From Pararhizobium_B sp963838155 (GTDB lineage: Bacteria; Pseudomonadota; Alphaproteobacteria; Rhizobiales; Rhizobiaceae): DNA of 64,000 bases. The notes under the pieces were generated by a model. It ran no database searches. It was not told the DNA's origin and saw nothing but the letters and a program-made list of their open reading frames with translations. Numbering within the stretch: position 1 is the first letter of the stretch; each line of letters starts with the position of its first letter. The stretch spans positions 310,001 through 374,000 of the forward strand of contig CAWIQE010000019.1 of assembly GCA_963838155.1 (NCBI GenBank). The letters run 5' to 3'. The position numbers were made by a program, and so were the translations under genes. Positions 16,827-26,272 of this stretch are shown here, one piece after another.

Positions 16827-19448
16827 CTAAAGGGTGCGGGTGACGTGCTCGACGCGGAAGCACTCGATCTGGTCGCCGACGCGGATGTCCTCGTAGTTCT
16901 CGAAGGCCATGCCGCATTCCTGGCCGCCGTTGACCTCGCCGACCTCGTCCTTGAACCGCTTGAGCGTCTTGAGCTTGCCCTCGTGGATGACGACGTTGTC
17001 GCGCAGGAGGCGGACGCCCGAACCGCGCTCGACCTTGCCCTCGGTGACCCGGCAGCCGGCCACCTTGCCGACCTTGGTGATGTTGAACACCTCGAGGATC
17101 TCGGCGTAGCCGAGGAAGGTCTCGCGGCGCTCCGGGGAAAGCAGGCCGGACATGGCCGCCTTCACGTCGTCGACGAGGTCGTAGATGATGTTGTAGTAGC
17201 GGATCTCGATGCCGGCCCGCTCGGCCGCGTCGCGCGCCTGCTTGTTGGCACGCACGTTGAAGCCGATGATCGCGGCGTTGGATGCTTCGGCGAGCGAGAC
17301 GTCGGACTCGGTGATCGCGCCGGCGCCGGAATGCACGAGCCGGGCTCGCACCTCGTCCGTGCCGAGCTTGTCCAGCGCGCCGGCGATGGCCTCGATCGAG
17401 CCCTGGACGTCGCCCTTGATGACGAGCGGGAATTCCTTCAGCCCGCTGTCCTGGAGCTGAGTCATCATCTGCTCGAGAGAACCGCGCGACCCCGCCTGCC
17501 GGGCGACCGCCTTCTCGCGGGCGAGCCGTTGGCGGTATTCGGAGATCTCGCGGGCGCGGGACTCGTTCTCGACGACGGCGAAGCGGTCGCCCGCCTGCGG
17601 CGGGCCCTGGAGGCCGAGCACCTCGACCGGGGTCGACGGCGTGGCCTCCTTCACGTGCTCGCCGCGGTCGTCGACCAGCGCGCGCACGCGTCCCCACTCG
17701 TCGCCGGCGACGATGATGTCGCCGGGGTGGAGCGTGCCCTTCTGGACGAGCACGGTGGCCACCGAGCCGCGTCCGCGGTCGAGCTCAGCCTCGACGACCA
17801 TGCCTTCCGCGGTGCGGTTCGCGTTGGCCTTCAGGTCGAGGATCTCGGCCTGCAGCAGGATCGCCTCCAGCAGCCGGTCGAGATTCGTCCCCTTCGTGGC
17901 CGACACCTCGACGTCGAGGACCTCGCCGCCCATGGACTCCACGAAGACCTCATGCTGGAGAAGTTCCGTGCGGACCTTGTTGGCGTCGGCCTCGGGCTTG
18001 TCGATCTTGTTGATCGCCACGATCATCGGAACGCCGGCGGCCTTGGCGTGATTGATCGATTCGATGGTCTGCGGCATGACGCTGTCGTCGGCCGCGACCA
18101 CGAGAATCGCGATGTCGGTCGCCTGGGCGCCACGGGCGCGCATCGCCGTGAAGGCGGCGTGGCCGGGGGTGTCGATGAAGGTGATCTTCTGACCGTTCTG
18201 CTCGACCTGGTAGGCGCCGATGTGCTGCGTGATCCCGCCTGCCTCTCCGGCCACGACGTTGGCGTGGCGGATGGCATCGAGCAGCGACGTCTTGCCGTGG
18301 TCGACGTGACCCATGATGGTGACGATCGGAGGACGGGCGACCATGTCGGCCTTCTCGTCCTCGACGTTGAAGATGCCTTCCTCGACGTCGGATTCGGAGA
18401 CGCGCTTGACGGTATGGCCGAATTCGCCGGCGATCAGTTCCGCGAGGTCGGCGTCGATGATGTCGCCCGGCTTCATCATCTGGCCTTCCTTCATCAGGTA
18501 CTTGATGACGTCGACGGAGCGTTCCGCCATGCGCTGCGACAATTCCTGGATGGTGATCGTCTCGGGGAGCGTGACCTCGCGGGAGATCTTTTCGCGGCTC
18601 TCCTGCATCTGGGACCGCTTGAACTTCTCCTGCCGCCGGCGCATGGCCGCCAGCGAACGGCCGCGCGAGCCGCCTTCCTCGTCGAGGGCGCCGGACAGGG
18701 TCAGTTTTCCACGGCGGCGCTCCTCTTCGCGCGGGCGCGACGGCTTGGGCGCCTCGACGGTACGCGACGGCTTGCCGCGCGGTCCGCCGCGGGGCGACCG
18801 GTCCTCTTCGCTCTCGCGCTCGTCCTTGCGCGCCGGGCGGGCGGCGGCGTCCTCGACCACGGCCTCGGCCTCGGCCGGGCGCTTGGTGCGCTTTTCCGCC
18901 TCTTCCTCGGACCGCCGCCGATCGTCGGCCTCCTTGGCGAGGCGCTGTTCTTCCTCGGCCTGGCGGCGCGCGGACTCCTCGCGTTCGCGGGCCCGGCGGG
19001 TTTCCTCCTCCGAGCGGCGATGCGCCTCTTCCTCGGCACGCTTGCGTTCCACGACCTCGCGGACCTTCGCTTCCTCGAGGGCCCGCCTGCGGGCTTCCAT
19101 CTCGCCGGCCGAAAGATCGTTGAGAACCACGCCGTGCCGCGAGCCCTGCTGGCGCGGCGCCGGTGCCTCGGGCCGCGGTGTCGGGGCCTGGGGCGGCGCC
19201 TGGGTCGTCTGCTGCGGGGCAGCCGGGCGCGGCTTGGCGCCGGCGGCCGGCGCCGAGGGGGGCGGCGGCGCCTTGGCCTCGTCCTCCGGCCGCGAAATGC
19301 GCCGCTTGCGCGTTTCCACGACGACGGCCTTCGAGCGGCCGCGACCCATGTCCTGCCTCACGGTTCCGTGCTCCACGCCGGACCGCTTCAGGGTGAGGGT
19401 CTTCCTGCTCGAAACGCTGAGTGTCTTGTCGTCTTTCGTATCGCTCAT
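16827..19448 (-). CDS. infB: Translation initiation factor IF-2
   Basis: IF-2 is the GTPase that recruits initiator tRNA to the 30S subunit and promotes subunit joining. The 873-residue protein starts MSDTKDDKTLSVSSRKTLTL at ATG 19448; the longer open frame overlaps the upstream gene and was not used. The N-terminal third (about 60-320) is Ala/Glu/Arg-rich with a charged coiled stretch (many EE/RR repeats) typical of alphaproteobacterial IF-2. An IF2_N domain (about 320) is followed by the G domain with GHVDHGKTSLLD near residue 379, DTPGHAAFTAMR and NKIDKP, then the tRNA-binding C-terminal domains. It lies between the DUF448 gene and rbfA. Confidence 0.97.
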   Translation of the reverse strand: MSDTKDDKTLSVSSRKTLTLKRSGVEHGTVRQDMGRGRSKAVVVETRKRRISRPEDEAKAPPPPSAPAAGAKPRPAAPQQTTQAPPQAPTPRPEAPAPRQQGSRHGVVLNDLSAGEMEARRRALEEAKVREVVERKRAEEEAHRRSEEETRRAREREESARRQAEEEQRLAKEADDRRRSEEEAEKRTKRPAEAEAVVEDAAARPARKDERESEEDRSPRGGPRGKPSRTVEAPKPSRPREEERRRGKLTLSGALDEEGGSRGRSLAAMRRRQEKFKRSQMQESREKISREVTLPETITIQELSQRMAERSVDVIKYLMKEGQMMKPGDIIDADLAELIAGEFGHTVKRVSESDVEEGIFNVEDEKADMVARPPIVTIMGHVDHGKTSLLDAIRHANVVAGEAGGITQHIGAYQVEQNGQKITFIDTPGHAAFTAMRARGAQATDIAILVVAADDSVMPQTIESINHAKAAGVPMIVAINKIDKPEADANKVRTELLQHEVFVESMGGEVLDVEVSATKGTNLDRLLEAILLQAEILDLKANANRTAEGMVVEAELDRGRGSVATVLVQKGTLHPGDIIVAGDEWGRVRALVDDRGEHVKEATPSTPVEVLGLQGPPQAGDRFAVVENESRAREISEYRQRLAREKAVARQAGSRGSLEQMMTQLQDSGLKEFPLVIKGDVQGSIEAIAGALDKLGTDEVRARLVHSGAGAITESDVSLAEASNAAIIGFNVRANKQARDAAERAGIEIRYYNIIYDLVDDVKAAMSGLLSPERRETFLGYAEILEVFNITKVGKVAGCRVTEGKVERGSGVRLLRDNVVIHEGKLKTLKRFKDEVGEVNGGQECGMAFENYEDIRVGDQIECFRVEHVTRTL

Positions 19449-19560
19449 TCCGTGTCCGTTCCTCGCGAAGCCCGGCGGCATCGGCCGCATCGTCAGCTTC
19501 TTTTCTCGTTCCTTCGGCGCCCGGTCCCCGCACGCGGCATCGAACCCGACGAAAGCGACC

Positions 19561-20193
19561 TCATTCGTCCTTGGGCGTCGCGCGCTGTCCGTGTCGATAC
19601 CGATCAAGCCTTATTGCGCGCTTCACTACACCTTCTCCGGCCTGTCCCGCAAGCGCAGCGCCATGCATTAACGCCGCTTCGCCGAGCGCGGCCTGCATTT
19701 GTCCGGCGCCGACCAGCCGGAAGGCGGGTATTCCGACCCCGCCGGCCGCCATGGCGCGCGCATGGCGCGCCTGGTCGAGCTTGCGCACGCCGTCGGGGGC
19801 CGCATCGGTCACATGGAACACCGCAAGGGCGTTTCCCGACCGTACCGCGTGATCGACCTTCGTCGCTCCGCCGACGAACTGCCCCGCCTTCCGCGCGAGG
19901 CCGATCATTCCCAGGAGGTCCTCGGCCAGCAGCCGGTCGACCTCCTCGCCGAGATCCGCCGGCACGTCGACGTCGCCCCTCAGCGCGCGGGCGAAGAGCC
20001 TTTTCGCCACCGCCCGGTCGACGAGGGACCGTTCCGCCGTCACCCAGCAGCCCCGTCCCGGAAGCCGCCTCTTGAGGTCGGCGACCACGCGTCCGCCGGG
20101 ACCGGCGACGAAGCGGATCAGGTCATCGGGAGACCCGGCAGCGCGGGAGACGATGCAGGTCCGGCCGTTCATGGCGTTGCGCTCTTGCTGCAT
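19561..20193 (-). CDS. DUF448 (YlxR) / L7Ae-like RNA-binding protein
   Basis: A 210-residue two-domain protein of the type found between nusA and infB in many alphaproteobacteria. The N-terminal YlxR domain (about 10-85) shows RTCIVSRAAG, DLIRFV and the LPGRGCWV loop; the C-terminal half (about 95-190) resembles L7Ae/L30e RNA-binding folds with LGMIGLARKAGQFVGGATKV. It probably binds structured RNA during transcription or ribosome assembly. The start may be ATG 20193 or ATG 20172 (MNGRTCIVSR). The last residues are basic. Confidence 0.88.
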   Translation of the reverse strand: MQQERNAMNGRTCIVSRAAGSPDDLIRFVAGPGGRVVADLKRRLPGRGCWVTAERSLVDRAVAKRLFARALRGDVDVPADLGEEVDRLLAEDLLGMIGLARKAGQFVGGATKVDHAVRSGNALAVFHVTDAAPDGVRKLDQARHARAMAAGGVGIPAFRLVGAGQMQAALGEAALMHGAALAGQAGEGVVKRAIRLDRYRHGQRATPKDE

Positions 20194-20215
20194 ATAGTGT
20201 CGCCCGAGCCCGCAT

Positions 20216-21853
20216 TCAGGCCGTCACTTCGTTTTCGTCCGCGGTTTTTTCGGAAGCCTCCGCCTCCGCCTCCGCCTCGGCCTCGGCCTTGCCGGCCGCC
20301 AGGTCCTCTTCGGTGATCCAGCCGGCCGCAAGGCGCGCCTGGACGATCATGGTTTCGGCCTCGGCGCGCGAGACGTCCATGCCGGAGAGGAGCCCGTCGA
20401 AGCGCTTCGTCTCGCCGTCCTTGCGCTCCGACCAGCCGATCAGGTCGTCGGAGGCGCAGCCGGCGAAGTCCTCCAGCGTCTTGATGCCGTCCTCGCCGAG
20501 CTTGACCATCATGGCGGTGCTCAACCCGTCGATCCGGCGCAGGTCGTCGGAAACGCCGAGTTCCTTGCGCTTCTCGTCCAGCTCGGCCTCGATGCGCTCG
20601 AGATACTCGCGGGCGCGGGTCTGCAGCTCCTGTGCGGTGTCCTCGTCGAAACCCTCGATGGAGGCGATTTCGTCGAGTTCGACAAAGGCGACTTCCTCGA
20701 CCTGGCTGAAGCCTTCGGAGGCGAGCACCTGGCCCACCATCTCGTCGACGTTGAGGGCGTCCATGAACAGGTCGGTGCGCTCGGTGAATTCCTTCTGGCG
20801 GCGCTGCGATTCCTCTTCCTCGGTGAGGATGTCGATGTCCCAGCCGGTGAGCTGCGATGCGAGGCGGACGTTCTGGCCGCGGCGGCCGATCGCCAGGGAC
20901 AGCTGCTCGTCGGGCACGACGACCTCGATGCGCTCCGCGTCCTCGTCGAGCACCACCTTGGCGACTTCCGCCGGCTGCAGCGCATTGACGATGAAGGAGG
21001 CCGGATCCGGCGACCAGGGGATGATGTCGATCTTCTCGCCCTGCAGCTCGCCGACGACCGCCTGCACGCGGGATCCGCGCATGCCGACGCAGGCGCCGAC
21101 CGGATCGATCGAGGAATCGTTGGAGATGACGGCGATCTTGGCGCGCGAACCCGGATCGCGGGCGACGGACCGGATCTCGATGATGCCGTCGTAGATTTCC
21201 GGAACCTCCATGGTGAAGAGCTTCACCATGAATTGCGGATGGGTGCGCGACAGGAAGATCTGGGGGCCGCGCTGCTCGCGGCGCACGTCGTAGACATAGG
21301 CGCGCACCCGGTCGCCGTAGCGCATGTTCTCGCGCGGGATCATCTCGTCGCGGCGGATGATCGCCTCGCCGCGGCCGAGATCGACGATGACGTTGCCGTA
21401 TTCGACGCGCTTGACGGAGCCGTTGACGATCTCGCCGATGCGGTCCTTGTATTCCTCGTACTGGCGGTCGCGCTCGGCTTCGCGGACTTTCTGCACGATC
21501 ACCTGCTTGGCGGACTGGGCGGCGATGCGCCCGAAATCCATGGGCGGCAGCGGATCCGCGATGAAGTCGCCGAGCTGGGCGTCCGGATTGCGGTCCCGGG
21601 CGAGCTCCAGGGCGATCTGGGTGGTGTAGTCCTCGACGGTCTCGACCACCTCGAGCAGGCGCTGAAGCCTGATCTCGCCCGTCTTGGCGTTGATGTCGAC
21701 GCGGATGTTCGATTCCGAGCCGTAGCGCGAGCGCGCCGCCTTCTGGATCGCGTCGGCCATGGCGTCGATGACGATTTCGCGGTCGATCGACTTCTCGCGC
21801 GCCACGGCGTCCGCGATCTGCAGAAGTTCGAGCCTGTTAGCACTGACAGCCAT
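20216..21853 (-). CDS. nusA: Transcription termination/antitermination factor NusA
   Basis: NusA binds RNA polymerase and modulates pausing, termination and antitermination. The 545-residue protein begins MAVSANRLELLQIADAVARE and carries the N-terminal polymerase-binding domain, an S1 domain (about 140-200, GEIVNGSVKRVEYGNVIVDL), two KH domains (GMRGSRVQAVVGEL and LAIGRRGQNVRLASQL) and two C-terminal helical repeats. The C-terminus ends in an (AE)n run encoded by a hexanucleotide repeat (about 20253-20290). It is preceded by rimP and followed by the DUF448 gene. Confidence 0.97.
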   Translation of the reverse strand: MAVSANRLELLQIADAVAREKSIDREIVIDAMADAIQKAARSRYGSESNIRVDINAKTGEIRLQRLLEVVETVEDYTTQIALELARDRNPDAQLGDFIADPLPPMDFGRIAAQSAKQVIVQKVREAERDRQYEEYKDRIGEIVNGSVKRVEYGNVIVDLGRGEAIIRRDEMIPRENMRYGDRVRAYVYDVRREQRGPQIFLSRTHPQFMVKLFTMEVPEIYDGIIEIRSVARDPGSRAKIAVISNDSSIDPVGACVGMRGSRVQAVVGELQGEKIDIIPWSPDPASFIVNALQPAEVAKVVLDEDAERIEVVVPDEQLSLAIGRRGQNVRLASQLTGWDIDILTEEEESQRRQKEFTERTDLFMDALNVDEMVGQVLASEGFSQVEEVAFVELDEIASIEGFDEDTAQELQTRAREYLERIEAELDEKRKELGVSDDLRRIDGLSTAMMVKLGEDGIKTLEDFAGCASDDLIGWSERKDGETKRFDGLLSGMDVSRAEAETMIVQARLAAGWITEEDLAAGKAEAEAEAEAEASEKTADENEVTA

Positions 21854-21900
21854 TGTGGTCTCCGTTCAAGTTGCGGGCGTGCGGGCGCCCGCCTTCGATT

Positions 21901-22512
21901 TCAGTCGCCGGACTCCGCGTCCGCCGCGTTCTGGTTGGCCGCTCGGGCCTTGGCTTCCTTGTCGGCCTTCAGGGCGTCGCGCACGAGATCGTCCGTGAGG
22001 ATCAGCTTCGCCTCGGCAAGCGCGGCGAAGGGGATGGTCACGGTCTGCTCCTCGTCGGCGGGCGGCTGGTCCCGGTCGAGCGTGAAGCCCGTTCCGTCGA
22101 CCGCGGCTATCGTGCCGCGAAAGCGCTTGTGGCCGGCGACGAGGGCCGAGGTCTCGCACTTGACGAGATGCCCCGTCCAGCGAACGAAATCCGAGCGCCG
22201 GACCATCGGCCGGTCGATGCCCGGCGACGAGACCTCGAGATTGTAGGCCTTGTCGATCGGATCCTCGACGTCGAGCACCGGCGAAACGGCATGGGAGACC
22301 GCCTCGCAATCCTCGACCGTCATGGTGCCGTCGGCGCGCTCCGCCATGATCTGCAGCGTGAGGCCGTTCAGGCCGGTGATGCGCACCCGCACCAGGCGAT
22401 AGCCCATCGAGACGACGACCGGTTCGAGGATCGCGGCGATCCGCGCATCGGTTCCCGTCTCGGCGACGAGGCGCTCTTCCTTCAAGTCCTCGAGAGGCGT
22501 CGGATTCGACAA
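21901..22512 (-). CDS. rimP: Ribosome maturation factor RimP
   Basis: RimP assists 30S maturation by binding free small subunits. The 203-residue protein has the N-terminal segment AAILEPVVVSMGYRLVRVRI, the DCEAVSHAVSPVLDVEDPI block and LEVSSPGIDRPM, all characteristic, plus a short charged C-terminal extension (KADKEAKARAANQ). The start is TTG 22512 with an excellent AAGGAGG seven bases upstream. It is the first gene of the nusA operon; a terminator for the preceding CHAD gene lies upstream. Confidence 0.95.
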   Translation of the reverse strand: MSNPTPLEDLKEERLVAETGTDARIAAILEPVVVSMGYRLVRVRITGLNGLTLQIMAERADGTMTVEDCEAVSHAVSPVLDVEDPIDKAYNLEVSSPGIDRPMVRRSDFVRWTGHLVKCETSALVAGHKRFRGTIAAVDGTGFTLDRDQPPADEEQTVTIPFAALAEAKLILTDDLVRDALKADKEAKARAANQNAADAESGD

Positions 22513-22605
22513 GCCGGAACCTCCTTCGCGTGTTCGTCGTCGCGCATCGCCTGAGGCAATCCCGGAGCCTTCCGGCGGCGGCCGGCCCCATGCGGCGATC
22601 GAACC

Positions 22606-22640
22606 AATAAAAAAGAGCGGGTCCGGCAGGCCCCACTCTT
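22606..22640 (-). terminator. Intrinsic terminator behind the CYTH-CHAD genes
   Basis: On the minus strand GAGTGGGGCC-TGCC-GGACCCGCTC forms a stem of about nine pairs followed by TTTTTTATT. It lies about 70 bases past the CHAD gene stop and ahead of rimP, separating the two transcripts. Confidence 0.8.
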
Positions 22641-22710
22641 CATCTTACGATCAAGAATTTGAAGCCGATATACGCGCAGGCGCCCGCGATTGCAAGGGGC
22701 CGGGCGCGAT

Positions 22711-23619
22711 TTACGCCGCCTGCCGCCAGAGGCGCGCGAGGCGTTTCGCCTCCTGCTTCGGAGCGTCGCGGAAAAGCCGGCCGGCGCGGCCCATGGCCTC
22801 GTCGCGCAGGGCGGCCCGCCGGTCGGTGACGAGGCGCAGCAGCAGATCGCGGTCGGCCCCGCTTCCGATCGCCTCGGGCTCGCCTTCGACGAGCGCGGCG
22901 AGCAGCGACAGATTGCGCTCGTCGCCGATCAGGTCGCCGATCGCGGCGGCCTCCTTGCGCCTCAGGCGCATGAGCGCCGGCCAGGCCGGCTCCACCAGGC
23001 GAACCTGCATCCAGTGATACTTGACCCGCTTGCGCAGGTCGTGGAAGGCGGCATCGTCGCCGGCGTCCGCCGCGGCGTGCAGCGCCCGCCTCCCCTGCTT
23101 GCAGACCTTTCGCCACCCCGCCGCCACGGCGTCGGCCCTCCCCCTGCTTCCGGCGGCTTCGAGATCGAGGCCGTCGAGGGCCCGCAGGGCTTCCCCGCAT
23201 CCGCCGGCCGCCGCCCGCATGCGCTCGCGCAGGTCCGTCTCCGCCGCGACCAGACGATCGCGCCGTTCGGCGAGGTGCGAGCGGGCCGACGACAGGCCGT
23301 CGGGCGCGATCCCGGGCGACAGGTGGTCGAGGAGGTCGTCCATGGTCTCGACCAGGGCGGACGCGTCCCGGACCCCCGAAAGGGACCGTGCCAACGCGCC
23401 CACGCGGACGTTCTCCCGCCGGTAGAAGCCGGGGGCGGCGGCGCGCACCAGCCGGTAGAGCCCGCGCACCTTCTTGAAGCGCTTGCGCGCGTCGTGGACG
23501 GCCTCGTTCGCATCCCTGTCGGCGGCGACCAGTGCCTTGGCCGCCCGCTCGAGTTGGGCGGTGGCGATCCGCCTGACCTCTTCGCCGAGGTCGCGCGAGG
23601 GATCGAGGCGGTAGGTCAT
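22711..23619 (-). CDS. CHAD domain protein
   Basis: A 302-residue all-helical CHAD protein (MTYRLDPSRDLGEEVRRIAT start at ATG 23619). It has the conserved His/Lys/Arg clusters expected for polyphosphate binding, e.g. EAVHDARKRFKKVRGLYRLVR and FHDLRKRVKYHWMQVRLV. CHAD domains bind polyphosphate and are often fused to, or encoded next to, CYTH triphosphatases. The ATG overlaps the stop of the upstream CYTH gene by four bases (23616-23619), so the two are coupled. The long frame extension upstream is CYTH antiframe and was discarded. Confidence 0.88.
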   Translation of the reverse strand: MTYRLDPSRDLGEEVRRIATAQLERAAKALVAADRDANEAVHDARKRFKKVRGLYRLVRAAAPGFYRRENVRVGALARSLSGVRDASALVETMDDLLDHLSPGIAPDGLSSARSHLAERRDRLVAAETDLRERMRAAAGGCGEALRALDGLDLEAAGSRGRADAVAAGWRKVCKQGRRALHAAADAGDDAAFHDLRKRVKYHWMQVRLVEPAWPALMRLRRKEAAAIGDLIGDERNLSLLAALVEGEPEAIGSGADRDLLLRLVTDRRAALRDEAMGRAGRLFRDAPKQEAKRLARLWRQAA

Positions 23620-24092
23620 GCCCGCACATCCGCCGGGAGGCCGTCGACCGCCAGGGAGCGGTTGCCGAACTCCGCGACGCCGGTCACCTCCGACCCCAGC
23701 CATCCGGGAAGCGCCGGGCGATCCGCGGAGGACGTCATTTCCACCTCCGCCACCACCAGGCCGGCGAGCGCGCCCTCGAAGACGTCCACCTCCCAGACGA
23801 ATTTCCCGAACGGCACGCGGTAGCGGGTCTTTTCGATCAGGTTGCCGAGGCGGAGGCGGATCAGCTCGCGCGCGTCGGCGAGGGGGACCTCGTACTCGTA
23901 TTCGTCCCGCTCCAGGCCGCCGTCGCCCAGCTTCAGGGTCAGCCGCGCGACCCTGCCGTCGGCAATGCGCACGCGCAGGCTGCGGCCGGGGGCGAGGATG
24001 ACGTATGCCTGAAGGAGATGCGAGGCCGCGCCGGCAGCGTCGCGCCATGCATTCGATGCGACGAGAAACTTGCGTTCGATTTCCTTGGCCAT
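23616..24092 (-). CDS. CYTH domain (triphosphate tunnel) protein
   Basis: A 158-residue triphosphate-tunnel metalloenzyme. The signature ExExK is EIERK at residues 4-8, followed by alternating charged strands (SLRVRIADG, RLTLKLG, YEYEVPL, RYRVPFGKFVWEVDVFEG, VVAEVEM) that line the tunnel. Such proteins usually hydrolyse inorganic triphosphate; adenylate cyclase activity is the alternative. The downstream overlapping CHAD gene suggests a polyphosphate-linked function. Confidence 0.9.
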   Translation of the reverse strand: MAKEIERKFLVASNAWRDAAGAASHLLQAYVILAPGRSLRVRIADGRVARLTLKLGDGGLERDEYEYEVPLADARELIRLRLGNLIEKTRYRVPFGKFVWEVDVFEGALAGLVVAEVEMTSSADRPALPGWLGSEVTGVAEFGNRSLAVDGLPADVRA

Positions 24093-24176
24093 GCCGCCTT
24101 GCGGTCCCTCCTTACGGCGCTCGCATGCTGTCGCAATACCCTGTCCGGGGCAACCGACATTTCGATGCGGCGAGGC

Positions 24177-24878
24177 TCATCGCCGGACGAAGGTCAGATA
24201 GGCCGGCCGACGTCCCTCCCGGATCGCCTTGGCCTCGTAGCGCGTGCCCGGCCAGCCGGGGAAGGGCTCGCGCCAGTCGGCGGCGGTCCGCGCGGTCCAG
24301 GCGAAATCCGGGTGGCGGGCGACATGCTCCAGCGTCCAGTTCACGTAGCCGTCGATGTCGGAGGCGAAGCGGAAGGTGCCGCCGCTGCCCAGCACCCGGG
24401 CGAAGCGGTCCAGGTTGGCACGCGAGACGAAACGCCGCTTCCAGTGCTTCTTCTTCGGCCATGGGTCCGGATAGAGGAGATCGATGCCCGCGAGCGACGC
24501 CGCCGGCAGCCAGTCGAGGAGGCGCACCGCGTCGTCGTCGTAGAGGCGGACATTCTCGAGCGGCGCCTCGTCGAGCGCCGCCAGGAGCTTGGCCATGGAA
24601 TTGACGAAGGGCTCGACGCCGATGAAGCCGACCTCCGGATTTTCGCCGGCCCGGTGGCGCAGGTGCTCGCCGCCGCCGAAGCCGATCTCGAGGCGGACCT
24701 CGCCGACCTTCGCGGGGAAGAGGGCGGCCAGGCCTTCCGCCGGCGGCGGGCGGCCGAGATCGACGCACAGCGCGGGGAGGAGCCGGTCCAGCAGCGCCGC
24801 CTGCCCCGCGCGCAGGCTTTTGCCGCGGCGGCGGCCGAAGAATGCCTCGGTGGAGCGCCGGCGCCGTCCTTCCGTCAT
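24177..24878 (-). CDS. trmB: tRNA (guanine-N7)-methyltransferase
   Basis: TrmB methylates G46 of tRNAs using S-adenosylmethionine. The SAM site is LEIGFGGGEHLRHR; the family hallmark is LLYPDPWPKKKHWKRRFV, and the C-terminus keeps TRYEAKAIREGRRPAYL. ATG 24878 (MTEGRRRRSTEAFFGRRRGK) matches relatives better than the upstream TTG 24914; 233 residues. It is encoded 66 bases behind metK, whose product makes its cofactor, a conserved rhizobial order. Confidence 0.95.
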   Translation of the reverse strand: MTEGRRRRSTEAFFGRRRGKSLRAGQAALLDRLLPALCVDLGRPPPAEGLAALFPAKVGEVRLEIGFGGGEHLRHRAGENPEVGFIGVEPFVNSMAKLLAALDEAPLENVRLYDDDAVRLLDWLPAASLAGIDLLYPDPWPKKKHWKRRFVSRANLDRFARVLGSGGTFRFASDIDGYVNWTLEHVARHPDFAWTARTAADWREPFPGWPGTRYEAKAIREGRRPAYLTFVRR

Positions 24879-24944
24879 CGTCGAGACCCGCGGGGGTTTC
24901 TGTTCGGTCTGCAATTCGGGGCGGCCGTAACGGTCAGGCGCCGC

Positions 24945-26198
24945 TCAGGCCGCTTCGAGCTGCTTGACCGCTTCCTTCAGTTCCTTGACCAGATCGAGAC
25001 GCTCCCAGGCGAAGGAACCGTCGCGCCCGGCCCTGCGGCCGAAATGCCCATAGGCCGCGGTCTTGGCATAGATCGGCCGATTCAGGTCGAGGTGGCGGCG
25101 GATGCCGGAGGGCGACAGGTCCATGACGGTGCGGACGGCGCGCTCGACGTCCTCTTCCGTCACTTTGCCGGTCCCGTGCAGGTCGACGTAGATCGACAGG
25201 GGCTGGGCGACGCCGATCGCGTAGGACAGCTGGATCGTGCAGCGGTCGGCCAGGCCCGCGGCGACGACGTTCTTGGCCAGGTAGCGCGCGGCATAGGCCG
25301 CCGAGCGATCGACCTTGGTGGTGTCCTTGCCGGAAAACGCGCCGCCGCCGTGCGGGGCGGCTCCGCCGTAGGTGTCGACGATGATCTTGCGGCCGGTGAG
25401 GCCGGCGTCGCCGTCCGGTCCCCCGATGACGAACTTGCCCGTCGGATTGATGTACCACACGCAATCATCGGAGATCGCGATGTCGGTCAGCGCCTCCCGG
25501 ATATAGGGCTCGATGACGGACCGGACCTTAGCGGAGTCCCAGGTGGGATCGACATGCTGCGTGGAAAGAACGATCTGGGTCACCTCGTGCGGCTTCCCGT
25601 CGACATAGTGGACCGTGATCTGGCTCTTGGCGTCCGGGCCGAGCTTGGCGGCCTCGCCCTCGCCCTTCTTCCGGGCGGCAGCCAGCAATTCGAGGATCTT
25701 GTGGGAATAGTAGATCGGCGCCGGCATGTAGTCGGGCGTCTCCCGGCAGGCGTAGCCGAACATGATGCCCTGGTCGCCGGCGCCCTCGTCGCCCTGGCGG
25801 TCGGCCGACTTGTCGACGCCCTGCGCGATGTCGGCGGACTGCGAGTGGAGCAGCACGTCGATCTTCGCGGTCTTCCAGTGGAAGCCCTCCTGCTCGTAGC
25901 CGATGTTGCGGATCGCACGCCTTGCGACCGAGCGGAAGCGGGAGGGGTTGATGACGCGGTTCCCGTTCCTGTCGTCCTTCATCAGCGTTTCCGGGATGCG
26001 CACCTCCCCGGCGATGACGACGCGGTTGGTCGTCGCGAGCGTCTCGCAGGCGACGCGCACGGTCCACGGGTCGACGCCCGCCTTGCGCGCCTCCCGGTAG
26101 ACGAGGTCCACGATTTCATCGGAGATCCGGTCGCATACCTTGTCGGGATGCCCCTCGGACACGGATTCGCTGGTAAAATGATAGTGATGACGTGCCAT
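24945..26198 (-). CDS. metK: S-adenosylmethionine synthetase
   Basis: MetK makes SAM from methionine and ATP. The 417-residue protein has GHPDKVCDRISDEIVD near the N-terminus, GAGDQGIMFGYA, the DTYGG loop and GGGAFSGKD (P-loop-like) motifs of the family. The rhizobial-type insertions make it slightly longer than E. coli MetK (384). The 184-base upstream gap contains an imperfect 22-base inverted repeat (26273-26294) that looks like an operator. Upstream lies the conserved HTH regulator gene; downstream trmB. Confidence 0.97.
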   Translation of the reverse strand: MARHHYHFTSESVSEGHPDKVCDRISDEIVDLVYREARKAGVDPWTVRVACETLATTNRVVIAGEVRIPETLMKDDRNGNRVINPSRFRSVARRAIRNIGYEQEGFHWKTAKIDVLLHSQSADIAQGVDKSADRQGDEGAGDQGIMFGYACRETPDYMPAPIYYSHKILELLAAARKKGEGEAAKLGPDAKSQITVHYVDGKPHEVTQIVLSTQHVDPTWDSAKVRSVIEPYIREALTDIAISDDCVWYINPTGKFVIGGPDGDAGLTGRKIIVDTYGGAAPHGGGAFSGKDTTKVDRSAAYAARYLAKNVVAAGLADRCTIQLSYAIGVAQPLSIYVDLHGTGKVTEEDVERAVRTVMDLSPSGIRRHLDLNRPIYAKTAAYGHFGRRAGRDGSFAWERLDLVKELKEAVKQLEAA

Positions 26199-26272
26199 GG
26201 AAGGACCCTCGACTGTCGCTGAACACCCGCCCGTTGTTAGTCAAAGGCGGCTTAAAACACAAGCGTACAACG

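Noticed and set aside
16845..20075. 1076-residue plus-strand frame opposite infB
   Set aside because: Mirror of infB and DUF448 codons; composition (Leu/Asp/Val/Gly runs) is that of an antisense frame and there is no ribosome binding site.
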